In this document: piece after piece, positions 12,944 to 20,709 of the stretch
Position numbering within the stretch: position 1 is the stretch's first letter
Layout: every line of letters begins with the position of its first letter
Source of the DNA: an uncultured Fibrobacter sp.
GTDB lineage: Bacteria; Fibrobacterota; Fibrobacteria; Fibrobacterales; Fibrobacteraceae
DNA: 22,198 nt
Direction: 5' to 3'
NCBI RefSeq assembly: GCF_900316465.1
Contig: NZ_ONDD01000036.1
Location: forward strand, 1-22,198
The notes under the pieces: generated by a model
Told to the model about the DNA's origin: nothing
Databases searched by the model: none
What the model saw: only the letters and a program-made list of their open reading frames with translations
Translations under genes and position numbers: made by a program

Positions 12944-13942
12944 CTATAATTTCTTGCTGGCCTTGGCGCGTTCTGCCTTTACGGTTTGTACCGCTGCCTT
13001 GAGCGCATCCTTTTTGGCCTGCTCCTCTTCGGGAGTGGGCTTTGTATCTTCCAAAAGGCGGTCGGCCCATTCGTCCCAGAAGCGGCAACGTTCGCCTTCA
13101 AGCTTCATCTTCGCGAACTTGACCGGTTCGGTTTCGACGGCGAGCGTCACGACTGATTCCTTGTAGGCCTGCGGAAGGCCTGCCACGTGAGCCATGCGCT
13201 GCTTGAGTTCGGCCACGGTAGCGTCCAGAATATCGACTTCGAAACGGCGCTCGATATAGCGGCGGGTAATGAATCCGAGGGCCATAAAGTAGTCGCCTTG
13301 ATTGCCTTCGGCGAGGTAATTCTTCTGGCGGAGTTCCTTGAGGGCAAGCACCGCTTCTTCGTACGGCGGGAGCCTGGGAGCGGCACCTGCATTTGCAAAC
13401 TTTTTATGCAAGAACCAGCCGAGGAACACGAGCAACAGCACGCCTACCACAATCAGCACAATGTAAAGCCACTGCGGGAGTCGCGGGTCGTCGAGCGGGT
13501 CTTCGACTTCGATAATGTCTTCTTCTTCGCCGGTGGTGCGGGTAGAAACCTTGACGGCCACGGGGTCGGTGCTTGTCTTGACGGTGTCGCTACCGACTAC
13601 GGCGCTCACTTGCTGCGGTGCGATCAGGAAGTCGCCGCTCACGAAGGTGTTGAGCGTTGCAAGCCACACGAACTTGGCGGTGCCTTTGGGCATGCCTTCG
13701 GTTACCTTTTCGTTCTTCATTTCTTTGACTTCGAAACTGCCGAGGTTTCCGACAAAGCTCGGCAAGTCGACTGCTGCGTTTTCGGGGGCCACCACCTGGA
13801 TTTCGTAATTGAACATGTCGCCCACGAACACCTGGGCGTTATCGACGTTCGCCTTGACCGATACATCGAAGGCGAGGGCGCTTGTGGCACAAAATGCGAT
13901 TGCAGTAAAAAGAATTGCGAGAGAGCTAGAAATTCGAGACAT
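12944..13942 (-). CDS. BatD-like membrane-anchored protein
   Basis: 332 residues from the ATG at 13942, with GAGG 5 nt upstream. A signal peptide ends near 'CATSALA' (residue 24). Residues 25-135 are beta-rich, starting 'FDVSVKANVDNAQVFVGDMF' and continuing 'NYEIQV', like the N-terminal repeats of BatD/oxygen-tolerance proteins. One membrane helix (about 157-179, 'WLYIVLIVVGVLLLVFLGWF') is followed by a cytoplasmic part with 'PPYEEAVLALKELRQKNYL' and 'GFITRRYIERRFEVDILDAT', as in DUF4381/BatD C-termini. The Bat family usually sits beside BatA/B and a MoxR ATPase; none is in this window. It ends in a Lys/Ala/Glu-rich helix. Convergent with the fusion gene at 11029, 13 bp apart. Confidence 0.72.
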   Translation of the reverse strand: MSRISSSLAILFTAIAFCATSALAFDVSVKANVDNAQVFVGDMFNYEIQVVAPENAAVDLPSFVGNLGSFEVKEMKNEKVTEGMPKGTAKFVWLATLNTFVSGDFLIAPQQVSAVVGSDTVKTSTDPVAVKVSTRTTGEEEDIIEVEDPLDDPRLPQWLYIVLIVVGVLLLVFLGWFLHKKFANAGAAPRLPPYEEAVLALKELRQKNYLAEGNQGDYFMALGFITRRYIERRFEVDILDATVAELKQRMAHVAGLPQAYKESVVTLAVETEPVKFAKMKLEGERCRFWDEWADRLLEDTKPTPEEEQAKKDALKAAVQTVKAERAKASKKL

Positions 13943-13959
13943 ATAAACCTCTGTACTCA

Positions 13960-13967
13960 AGAATATA
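13960..13967 (-). promoter_or_regulatory. TAnnTTC-type -7 box (TATATTCT)
   Basis: TATATTCT on the minus strand ends 17 nt before the ATG at 13942. It is one of two back-to-back boxes in the 85-bp divergent region with the gene starting at 14028. Confidence 0.45.
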
Positions 13968-14010
13968 CAAATTTTGGGGTGTGCGGGGCAACTTTGGCGG
14001 GTTGTTTATC

Positions 14011-14018
14011 TATATTCG
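14011..14018 (+). promoter_or_regulatory. TAnnTT(C)G -7 box (TATATTCG)
   Basis: TATATTCG ends 9 nt before the ATG at 14028, with AAGGG between. If transcription starts about 5-7 nt after the box, the leader would be only a few bases. Confidence 0.5.
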
Positions 14019-14027
14019 CAAGGGCTT

Positions 14028-15038
14028 ATGCTTTGGCGAAGAATTTGCAAATTGGTGATTGTTTCGGTGCTGTTTGGTGCCGCGTTCGCTGTTGCAGATG
14101 ATTCTGCCGACAGCTCTGCTGTCAAGACGGATTCCGTTGCGGTGGCTGATAGCACAGGGCTCAAGACTTCGCGCGAGGGTACGCTTTCGATAGTTTCTCT
14201 TTTGTTGCCGCACAATTCGCTCAAGAATTCAGAGACTTTGCACAACTGGCCGTTTTTTGCGTTTGCGGTGCCCGCGTACACGTACCATTTTAAGGTGCAG
14301 CAGGATTTCGGCAAACTGCTGAGCTTTAAGGGCCTGGCGGCAGGCGATGTGAACTTTGCCGGGGTTGGCCTAAAACTGGATGCCGCAATCGAGTTGATGC
14401 ACTTGCTGGAACTGGGTGCCGAGGCGAATACGGGGACGGCGCTGAACTATGGCGAAACCGCGACATTCATGGGCGTGTACGATACTGAAAAAAGGAACTA
14501 CCGGCAAGATGCTATGTTTACGGAGTACGCATACGGCATGCGTTACCATACGGCGCTCACGATTCCGTTGCTTGCATTTTTGCCCAAGAGTGATTGGACC
14601 AAGATTATTTTGAAGGGAACGGCGGAACTTCGGTATTCTGCATATACGGGCGCCGAAGATAAAGAGGTGTGGAAAGCCGGCAACGAAAACATGGTGAACG
14701 GCTTTAAGTACAAGTACGGCGGTACGCTCATTTACATGATGCCGTTCGAGCGCGTGCCTATGGCCATGCTTTCGGTGAATGCGAGCGGCTTCAAGCACGA
14801 ATATGATTTTGACAAAGCGTACAAGGATTACAATCCGAGCTTTGTAACGGTGAGTATAACTCCGATGGCTTCGATCAAGGTGAGCGAAAAATGGAACGGC
14901 ATGCTTATGGCGTCTGTCTCGCGCGACCGCAAATTTGAAAATCACCGTTACCCGACAACCGAGGAATTGTTGCAAAAGCAGGTGGGGAGCGAATGGGATT
15001 TGCGCACGGTCATGTTTATCATGAGTCGGAAATTCTAG
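14028..15038 (+). CDS. Probable outer-membrane protein, unknown function
   Basis: 336 residues from the ATG at 14028, with AAGGG just upstream. A signal peptide ends near 'LFGAAFAVA' (about residue 23), then a low-complexity Asp/Ser/Ala/Val region to about residue 45. The rest alternates polar and hydrophobic residues with many aromatic girdle-like positions ('FFAFAVPAYTYHF', 'ELRYSAYTGAE', 'GFKYKYGGTLIYMMPF') and ends in phenylalanine ('MFIMSRKF'), as in beta-barrel outer-membrane proteins. I do not recognise a family. It is followed at only 51 bp by the sodium:solute symporter, so the two may be co-transcribed and might work on the same solute. Confidence 0.8.
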   Translation: MLWRRICKLVIVSVLFGAAFAVADDSADSSAVKTDSVAVADSTGLKTSREGTLSIVSLLLPHNSLKNSETLHNWPFFAFAVPAYTYHFKVQQDFGKLLSFKGLAAGDVNFAGVGLKLDAAIELMHLLELGAEANTGTALNYGETATFMGVYDTEKRNYRQDAMFTEYAYGMRYHTALTIPLLAFLPKSDWTKIILKGTAELRYSAYTGAEDKEVWKAGNENMVNGFKYKYGGTLIYMMPFERVPMAMLSVNASGFKHEYDFDKAYKDYNPSFVTVSITPMASIKVSEKWNGMLMASVSRDRKFENHRYPTTEELLQKQVGSEWDLRTVMFIMSRKF

Positions 15039-15059
15039 ATTTTGTCTCACAAAATGGAG

Positions 15060-15079
15060 ATGCCCGCTGTTGCGGGCAT
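15060..15079 (+). repeat. Small palindrome (ATGCCCGC-TGTT-GCGGGCAT) between two genes
   Basis: A perfect 8-bp stem with a 4-nt loop, 22 bp after the stop at 15038 and 10 bp before the chosen symporter start. Its sequence, GGAGATGCCCGC...GCGGGCATGACA, is of the type seen in dispersed short palindromic repeats (REP-like) of many bacteria. No T-run follows, so it is not a typical terminator. It may affect start-site access or mRNA stability. Confidence 0.6.
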
Positions 15080-15089
15080 GACAGAAAAC

Positions 15090-16436
15090 ATGAATATTGC
15101 CTTAATTATCTACTTGGTGTTTTTGATTGTGATTGCGGTGCGCAGTGCGCGGCGCGTAAAGGACATTCCGGATTTTTTCGTGGCGCGCAAAGGGGCGTCG
15201 GCGAAGGCGGTAGCCGGTAGCCTTGTCGCGACGATTCTTGGCGGGTCGGCCGTGATTGGCGCCGTCGATAGCGGCGCAAAACTCGGCGGGGCCGCGAGCT
15301 GGTTCATGCTGGTGGGTGCGCTTGGTTTGTTGGCGCTGATTCCGTTTGCGGGTCGTGCCTACAGCCATGGCAAATACGCGCTGCCGGACTTGGTCGAAAA
15401 CTTGTACGGCAAGGGCCCGCGACTGGTTGCCTCTTTTGTGATTCCGGTTGCATGGACTGGCATTGTGGCGGCCCAGATTATTGCGGCAGCCAAGCTCCTG
15501 ATGACGTTTACCTCGATGACTTACATTACGGCGGCGATTGTGTCGGCGGCGGTGTTTACGGGTTACACGCTTGCGGGCGGCCAGGTTTCGATTTTGCGCA
15601 CCGACTTTTTGCAGGCATGCCTGATTATCGCGGGTCTCTTGTTGCTTGCGGGCTTTGCGAAGTTTGGCGGTGGCGAGTTTGGCAGTGTGGTGGTAAGCGC
15701 TACGACTAGCGTGGCGCCCAAGTTCCCGTTCAATACGAACTTCACACCGCTCGACTTGTTCCTTTTGATTCTCACTTACGGTACCACGTATACGGCAGGC
15801 CCGGACATTTACAGTCGCATGTTTTGCGCGAAAGATGCCGCAACGGCCAAGAAGGCAATCGGCATGGCGGCATGTGTCTTGATTCCCGTTGCATTCGTAA
15901 TCGGCTTCTTGGCAGTTTACGGCGTGAGCCTCGCAGGGGTACAGGGCGCCCGTATTACGGCGATTGCAAATGCGGTATTGCCGCCGGCACTTTTGCCGAT
16001 ATTTGCGCTTGCGCTTTTGAGCGTGGTGCTGAGCAGTGCCGATACCACGCTTTTGAGCAGTTCCATTATCATTAACGGATTATGCCGCAAGCCTTCGCTG
16101 CTCCAGGCCCGCGTGGTGATCTTGATGAACGGTTTGCTTGCCTTGATTCTGGCGCTTGTATTCACCGACATTATTGGCACGCTCCTGTTGGCGCTTGCAG
16201 TTTATGCGGGTGCGTTTACAGTGCCGATTCTGTGGGGACTTTTGGGCCTTAAGGCAAAACCCAAGTTTGTGGGAACTGCCATTGTGGCGGGTGGAATCTT
16301 GGCGCTTGCGGGTAAACTGTGTCCGGCATTACCGGGTTCGCTTGGCCAGCATACCGGGGACATCTTGATGATTGCCGCGTTCGCGGTGAATGCGATTATC
16401 CTTGCGCTTGGCCGTGTTCACCCGCGCGTGATTTAA
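15090..16436 (+). CDS. Sodium:solute symporter family permease
   Basis: 448 residues from the ATG at 15090. ATGs at 15078 and 15042 are also in frame, but 15078 lies in a palindrome and the protein here begins directly with the first membrane helix, 'NIALIIYLVFLIVIAVRSAR'. About 12-13 hydrophobic helices follow. Family features are 'RKGASAKAVAGSLVATILGG' near the first loop, 'GPDIYSRMF' and 'SSADTTLLSSSIIINGL', the last one being the Na+-site helix typical of the SSS (solute:sodium symporter) family. It is an inner-membrane importer driven by sodium; the solute is unknown. It follows a probable outer-membrane protein at a short distance. Confidence 0.9.
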   Translation: MNIALIIYLVFLIVIAVRSARRVKDIPDFFVARKGASAKAVAGSLVATILGGSAVIGAVDSGAKLGGAASWFMLVGALGLLALIPFAGRAYSHGKYALPDLVENLYGKGPRLVASFVIPVAWTGIVAAQIIAAAKLLMTFTSMTYITAAIVSAAVFTGYTLAGGQVSILRTDFLQACLIIAGLLLLAGFAKFGGGEFGSVVVSATTSVAPKFPFNTNFTPLDLFLLILTYGTTYTAGPDIYSRMFCAKDAATAKKAIGMAACVLIPVAFVIGFLAVYGVSLAGVQGARITAIANAVLPPALLPIFALALLSVVLSSADTTLLSSSIIINGLCRKPSLLQARVVILMNGLLALILALVFTDIIGTLLLALAVYAGAFTVPILWGLLGLKAKPKFVGTAIVAGGILALAGKLCPALPGSLGQHTGDILMIAAFAVNAIILALGRVHPRVI

Positions 16437-16458
16437 ACGGCTTTGGTTAAGCCGCTTT
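16437..16458. terminator. Possible bidirectional terminator
   Basis: CGGCTT-TGGTT-AAGCCG stem (16438-16454) followed by CTTT lies at the convergent ends of the symporter (plus) and the metallopeptidase (minus), overlapping the latter's stop. The stem is short and the T-run weak. Confidence 0.35.
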
Positions 16459-17025
16459 AATTTCTTTGTTCAAAATCTTTTGACTGCGTATGGCGACCGT
16501 CGGATGTTCGCGGTAAACCACTGCGAACAATTTTGTATACGGGATTTCGCTTTCGGCGAGGTTTCGCATGGCGGCCTTGGCCACCTTTTTGCCGAGCTTG
16601 TCGAAGGCGTAGCGGTCGGCTTCGTATTCCTGGTGCCAGCAGTAAAGATGGAATAGGGTGCGGAACGGAATGGCCGCCAGGTGTAACCACAGCACAGATT
16701 CCACAAGCGACATGCCGTGGCTTGCAAGCAAGAAGGCGAACAGCCATACGGCCAACAGCAACAGGGCGATTTTCGCGAGGTTACGCAAAATGCCGTGACG
16801 CAGGCTCGCGTGGCCTTCTTCGTGTTTTTTCACGAATTCGTTTTCGGCAGGCTCCTTACGGTTCTCCGGCAGCGGCACGATGTCGTTCAGCAAAGGAATC
16901 AAACGCAGTACGGCAAAGATGCCGCCGCGCATTTGCGTAAGCCTTCGCTCGCGAATTTCAAGCACGAGGCGTGCCACGAATTCAATGGCAAGCAATAGGG
17001 CGAGTGTCAGCGTGGCAGAACTCAT
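16447..17025 (-). CDS. Compact M48-type membrane metallopeptidase
   Basis: 192 residues. The zinc motif HExxH is 'HEEGH' at 68-72, and the third-ligand motif ExxxD is 'EYEAD' at 133-137; both fit M48 (HtpX/Ste24-like) peptidases. Hydrophobic helices are at about 4-22, 80-102 and 104-120, and a C-terminal tail with 'HPTVAIRSQKILNKEI' recalls the 'HP....R...L' region of M48 proteins. It is much shorter than HtpX (about 290) so it may be a minimal form. Integral to the inner membrane; a quality-control role is likely but the substrate is unknown. It starts 5 nt after the stop of the DUF4954 gene upstream, so they form an operon. Confidence 0.82.
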   Translation of the reverse strand: MSSATLTLALLLAIEFVARLVLEIRERRLTQMRGGIFAVLRLIPLLNDIVPLPENRKEPAENEFVKKHEEGHASLRHGILRNLAKIALLLLAVWLFAFLLASHGMSLVESVLWLHLAAIPFRTLFHLYCWHQEYEADRYAFDKLGKKVAKAAMRNLAESEIPYTKLFAVVYREHPTVAIRSQKILNKEIKAA

Positions 17026-17030
17026 CAGAG

Positions 17031-18908
17031 CTAATCGGGCTTGGCTATTTTAACAATGGAATTCAGCCTGCGCAGCTTTTCTTCGACGCGGGCTTTTTCC
17101 CATTCGGTGAATCCCTTGTCGATCGGGTGCGCGTCGTCGTAGTCGTCAAAAATCTGGCGGCCGCGTTCGTTGTCCTTGTCGAGTCCGTGCGTCACGCGTT
17201 CGTACCAATCCTTTTCGAGCTGGCGGTAACGCTTGAGCAACTCGTCGAACGTTTCGGGCAAGGCTACCACGCGCATCACGTCTTTGTTCGCGTCGTTGGT
17301 GGCCATGCGGCGCAGTTCTTTTACGGGTTGCGTTTGCAGATTCTGGTCGTTTACTACCAGAGTGATAATCTGTTCAAGCGCGTAACGTTCCATGTATTCC
17401 TGGTACGTCTTGAGCGCTTGCTGGCGAATACGTTCGCGCATAAAGTTTTCGCCGAGACCGTCGATGTGTTCCTTGGTGTAAATGTCGCGAATGGCATTTA
17501 CTTGCAGACGCTGGTAGGCGTCGAAAACGTAGCGCACGGTTTCGGGGCTAAAGATGCTGTAGAAGGTGGCGGGCACAATGCCCTTGCCGCGCAGCGAATA
17601 CTTGTAAAGGTTACGGTCGAGTGCGTAGGCGTTGCGGGCGTAGTTCCAGCCGGGCACGATTTCGTTCAAGCGCGGGGCCACTCCCACGAGTTGCGGGTCA
17701 CCTGGGCGAATTAGCGAGAACGGGAACTTCACGCGTTGCGGGAGCGTGGTGAGTCCTGTCGCAATCAGTGTGAATGGAGATTCGCGGTAGTTTGCGGGGA
17801 ACTTGATGTTCACGCCGAGGCCAAAGAACATTCCCTGACCGGGCATGACTTCTTGGTCGGGCATACGGCCGGTGTGGTTGCTGCCTACGTTTGCGCCATA
17901 GCCGAGGTTTCCGCAACCTTCGGGCCAGAGTGCTGCAATCAAGAGCGAGTGGTGGTGCATTTGGGTCATGGGGCCCACGTAAGAGCTATTGACTTCGCCT
18001 TCTTCAATATGGCAGCAGGGTGCGATAATCGAAGACTTGACGATTGCCTTGCAGGCGACAGTCGTGCGGCTCATGAGCACGGAGCCCTGGACTTCGGCAC
18101 CAGTGTGAATGGTGACCGACTTTTGCACGTTCGAATTTTCGAGAATTACGGAATCGTAAACGTGGCTCGGTTCTTCGAGCGAAGAAAGCACCACGGAATT
18201 GCGGATTTTTTCGGCGCCTTCGATGCGTGCGTGTGCGCCAATCCAGCTGTTACGAATGATGTTGGTGTTGCAGACTACGGCGCCCTTGCCGACTACGCCG
18301 AACGGGAATGCGGTTTCTTCGCGGTAGGCCTTGAGCTGTTCGTCGAAGGCTGCTGCGACTTCGGGTTCAGGCTTGTGGAACAGTTGGGCTTCGACCAGTT
18401 CCATGGTGATTTCGGGGAACACGGCGATTTTGCGGCCACCCATTTCGTTACCCACGTGCATGGAGTTTCCGATCATGTAGCTGATTTTTCCGCTGCTGAT
18501 AATCGAGCCCACGTTCTGCACCACGGCGCTGCTGCGCACTAGAATGTTGCTGAGCATGGCCACCTTGTGGACCAGTGCGTTTTCGATAAAGCAATTGTGT
18601 ACAAGGCTGTCGTAAATGCCTGTGGGGAACGACACGTCGCCCGGCAATAAAAGTGTTCCGAAGAATTTGGGCAAGTAGACTTCGCCCATGAACGACGAAC
18701 GGATAATGCGGTTCGGGTCGAAGTCCGGTTCGACCATGACCTTGTCCCAAGATTCGGAACGGTTGCCGTTCTTTTCAAGAATCTGGATTTCGTCTTCGGT
18801 CAGGTGACGGTATTTTGCAGTTCCGGCCCTGATACCCTTGAAATTTTCGACGGAGGTCGCCAAAATGCTGTTCTTGAGCACTTTTTTCAATTTTAACAAT
18901 CGCTGCAT
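17031..18908 (-). CDS. DUF4954 family protein with left-handed beta-helix
   Basis: 625 residues, the usual size of DUF4954 proteins of Bacteroidota and relatives. 'YRHLTEDEIQILEKNGN' near the start and 'NRIIRSSFMGEVYLPKF' are family landmarks. Residues about 90-330 carry imperfect hexapeptide repeats ('IENALVHKVAML', 'IIRNSWIGAHARI', 'VYDSVILENSNV', 'CKAIVKSSIIAPCCHI') typical of left-handed beta-helix acyl- or nucleotidyl-transferase-like folds. The C-terminal third (about 470-620) is helical and charged. Biochemical role is unknown; sugar or envelope-precursor chemistry is a reasonable guess. It has no signal peptide. It shares a 28-bp divergent region with the gene at 18937 and heads an operon with the M48-type peptidase. 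Confidence 0.86.
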   Translation of the reverse strand: MQRLLKLKKVLKNSILATSVENFKGIRAGTAKYRHLTEDEIQILEKNGNRSESWDKVMVEPDFDPNRIIRSSFMGEVYLPKFFGTLLLPGDVSFPTGIYDSLVHNCFIENALVHKVAMLSNILVRSSAVVQNVGSIISSGKISYMIGNSMHVGNEMGGRKIAVFPEITMELVEAQLFHKPEPEVAAAFDEQLKAYREETAFPFGVVGKGAVVCNTNIIRNSWIGAHARIEGAEKIRNSVVLSSLEEPSHVYDSVILENSNVQKSVTIHTGAEVQGSVLMSRTTVACKAIVKSSIIAPCCHIEEGEVNSSYVGPMTQMHHHSLLIAALWPEGCGNLGYGANVGSNHTGRMPDQEVMPGQGMFFGLGVNIKFPANYRESPFTLIATGLTTLPQRVKFPFSLIRPGDPQLVGVAPRLNEIVPGWNYARNAYALDRNLYKYSLRGKGIVPATFYSIFSPETVRYVFDAYQRLQVNAIRDIYTKEHIDGLGENFMRERIRQQALKTYQEYMERYALEQIITLVVNDQNLQTQPVKELRRMATNDANKDVMRVVALPETFDELLKRYRQLEKDWYERVTHGLDKDNERGRQIFDDYDDAHPIDKGFTEWEKARVEEKLRRLNSIVKIAKPD

Positions 18909-18912
18909 GTCG

Positions 18913-18920
18913 TAAAAATA
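18913..18920 (-). promoter_or_regulatory. TAnnTTT(G)-type -7 box 4 nt before DUF4954 ATG
   Basis: TATTTTTA on the minus strand, then CGAC, then ATG at 18908. The last base differs from TAnnTTTG and the spacing is one base shorter than in the three best cases. Back to back with the box at 18924-18931. Confidence 0.45.
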
Positions 18921-18923
18921 GCC

Positions 18924-18931
18924 TAAATTTG
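18924..18931 (+). promoter_or_regulatory. TAnnTTTG -7 box 5 nt before ATG at 18937
   Basis: TAAATTTG, then GGTGG, then ATG. This is the same box and spacing as for rsmA and the Nudix gene, so a leaderless transcript is predicted. GGTGG could also act as a weak ribosome site only if transcription starts upstream. Confidence 0.55.
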
Positions 18932-18936
18932 GGTGG

Positions 18937-19392
18937 ATGATGAAAGAGCTGCTCTATAATTTGATACGAAAACACAAGTATAGTATCTCGATTTATACCG
19001 AAGAGATCTTTGAAAGACGTTGTCAAGAAGAAATTATCCGCAGTGATGAGGATAACAGCTCGTTTGTATATCTTGAATTTGACTTTGAATCCCTGAAAAA
19101 GGAATTGCCTGACGAAGACGTTTTCATGCAGTTCTGGGATTCCCTTTTCGCGGTGCTGAGCAGCGGTAGCCGCGGTAGCGACATCGTCGGATTCTTGGAA
19201 CATGAATCGGGACTCGGCATGCTGTTGCTCGATTCCAAGCTTGATGGCTGGCAGCGCATTAAAGGCCGCATTGAACAGAAGACCTCGAACAACCTTGAAA
19301 ATGTCAAGGATGTCTTGGACAAAACCATCAAGCCGATTCTCTATCCGGCCTGTATTCAGAACGTGCCCACGCCAGAGAGCACCGCTGTTTAA
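18937..19392 (+). CDS. Small cytoplasmic protein, possibly a degenerate GGDEF domain
   Basis: 151 residues; the ATG at 18937 is chosen because a TAnnTTTG box lies 5 nt before it (a second ATG follows at once at 18940). No signal peptide or membrane helix. 'YTEEIFERRCQEEIIRSD' followed by 'VYLEFDFESLKK', then 'RGSDIVGFLEHESGLGMLLL' and 'DGWQRIKGRI', follows the order of a diguanylate-cyclase-like fold ('F...L..E', '++.D.D', 'R..D.+G+....+.++L', 'A..+..RI'), but the GG(D/E)EF catalytic loop is replaced by 'EHESGLG', so no cyclase activity is expected. This is a fold inference only. It ends 2 nt before the glycosyltransferase start, so the two are co-translated, which fits regulation of polysaccharide synthesis. 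Confidence 0.75.
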   Translation: MMKELLYNLIRKHKYSISIYTEEIFERRCQEEIIRSDEDNSSFVYLEFDFESLKKELPDEDVFMQFWDSLFAVLSSGSRGSDIVGFLEHESGLGMLLLDSKLDGWQRIKGRIEQKTSNNLENVKDVLDKTIKPILYPACIQNVPTPESTAV

Positions 19393-19394
19393 TT

Positions 19395-20591
19395 ATGGCA
19401 GTTTCTAAAGTACTTGTTATTGGTTCGGTTTACCCGCGCTTTCACGAAGATGCCGAGGTGCCTTGGCTGCGAGCCTCGATTGCGCACCTCAAAAAGGCGG
19501 GCCTCGATATCCAGGTTTTGGCGCCTGCATACAAGGGCTTAAAGAGCCATGAAATCGATGGCGTCAAGGTCAACCGATTCCGCTATGCGCCCGCGAGCTG
19601 GGAATTCTTGACGCACGAAGAAGGCGCACCCAGCAAGATGGCGAACAAGCCTTGGCTCCAGCTTTTGGCGATTCCCTATATCATTAGCGGGTTCTTCAAG
19701 TGCATCAAGATTTGCCGCAAGTTTAAGCCCGATGTGATTCATGCGCATTGGCCGTTCCCGCACGCCTACATTGCGCTCGGTGCCGCTAAGTTGTTCAAAA
19801 TTCCGCTGGTGCTGAATTTTCATGGCGCAGAGCTTTTGCTGATCCGCAAAAAGAAATGGGTCAAGCCGCTCCTTAAATTTGCCATTAGCCAGGCGCAGGC
19901 CGTGTTTGCGAACTCTAGCTTTACCGCTAGTAAAATCAAGGCGCTCCGTAATGTTGAAATTGAGTGGAGCCCGTACGGAACGACGCTTGAAAAAGGTGCA
20001 AGGAATACCGAGCCGCACGCCGTAAACGGTAAGTTCAAGATTCTTTTTGTCGGGCGCCACATTGAACGCAAGGGCATTCGCTACCTGATTGAAGCGGCCA
20101 AGTATTTGCCCCGCGACCAGTTCGAAATCCGCATCGTCGGCGTCGGCGATTTAACGGATGAATTGAAGAAACTGGCTTCGGAGTCTGCGACCCCGGATTC
20201 TGCCGAAATCATTTTCACCGGCAAGCTTTCGCCCGAAGCGCTCGCAAGCGAGTACAAGACTGCCAACGTGTTCACGCTCCCGGCGATTGTCGACAGCAAG
20301 GGCGACACCGAAGGTCTCGGCGTCGTCCTCATCGAGGCCATGGAACTCGGCCTCCCGATTGTGGCAAGCAATGTGGGCGGAATCCCCGATGTCGTGATTG
20401 ATGGCGAAACGGGAATCCTCGTTCCCGAAAAAGACCCCGAGGCCCTCGCAAACGCCTACAAGCGCCTCGCCGCCGACCCGGAACTTGTAAAGCGGCTACT
20501 CGCCGGCTCCCAGAAGCGCATCAACGAATGCTTCACCTGGGACGGAATCATCGAGCGCCAAATCGCCGTCTACAACAAAGTCTTGAAATAA
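19395..20591 (+). CDS. Glycosyltransferase family 4 (GT-B fold)
   Basis: 398 residues. The N-terminal half starts 'KVLVIGSVYPRFHEDAEVPW' and has 'DVIHAHWPFPHAYIALGAAK' and 'LNFHGAELL', the acceptor side of a GT-B enzyme. The C-terminal half has 'ILFVGRHIERKGIRYLIEA', 'FTGKLS', and the EX7E motif 'EGLGVVLIE' at 306-314, then 'GLPIVASNVGGIPDVV' and 'GETGILVPEKDPEALA', all typical of GT4. It transfers sugar from a nucleotide-sugar donor with retention, at the cytoplasmic face, probably for exopolysaccharide or lipopolysaccharide; the sugar is unknown. There is no membrane anchor. It follows a small regulator-like gene at 2 nt and a weak hairpin lies after it. Confidence 0.93.
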   Translation: MAVSKVLVIGSVYPRFHEDAEVPWLRASIAHLKKAGLDIQVLAPAYKGLKSHEIDGVKVNRFRYAPASWEFLTHEEGAPSKMANKPWLQLLAIPYIISGFFKCIKICRKFKPDVIHAHWPFPHAYIALGAAKLFKIPLVLNFHGAELLLIRKKKWVKPLLKFAISQAQAVFANSSFTASKIKALRNVEIEWSPYGTTLEKGARNTEPHAVNGKFKILFVGRHIERKGIRYLIEAAKYLPRDQFEIRIVGVGDLTDELKKLASESATPDSAEIIFTGKLSPEALASEYKTANVFTLPAIVDSKGDTEGLGVVLIEAMELGLPIVASNVGGIPDVVIDGETGILVPEKDPEALANAYKRLAADPELVKRLLAGSQKRINECFTWDGIIERQIAVYNKVLK

Positions 20592-20600
20592 TTTTAAAGA

Positions 20601-20614
20601 CTCCCGCGAGGGAG
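20601..20614 (+). terminator. Weak hairpin after the glycosyltransferase
   Basis: CTCCC-GCGA-GGGAG, a 5-bp stem 10 nt after the stop at 20591. The nearest T-run (ATTATTTTT) begins about 12 nt further on, so it is a poor intrinsic terminator. Confidence 0.4.
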
Positions 20615-20709
20615 CCCTTGCTGTATTATTTTTGATACTTGTTGTGTATCTAAATAATTACTTGAGTAAAAATGGATGCTTTTTTAAATTCGTTCGTATT
20701 ATGTTGTTT

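Noticed and set aside
13187..14101. 304-codon plus-strand frame across the BatD-like gene
   Set aside because: Antisense shadow; the minus-strand gene has a signal peptide, membrane helix and good ribosome site.
17736..18542. 268-codon plus-strand frame inside the DUF4954 gene
   Set aside because: Antisense shadow of a gene with clear hexapeptide repeats.
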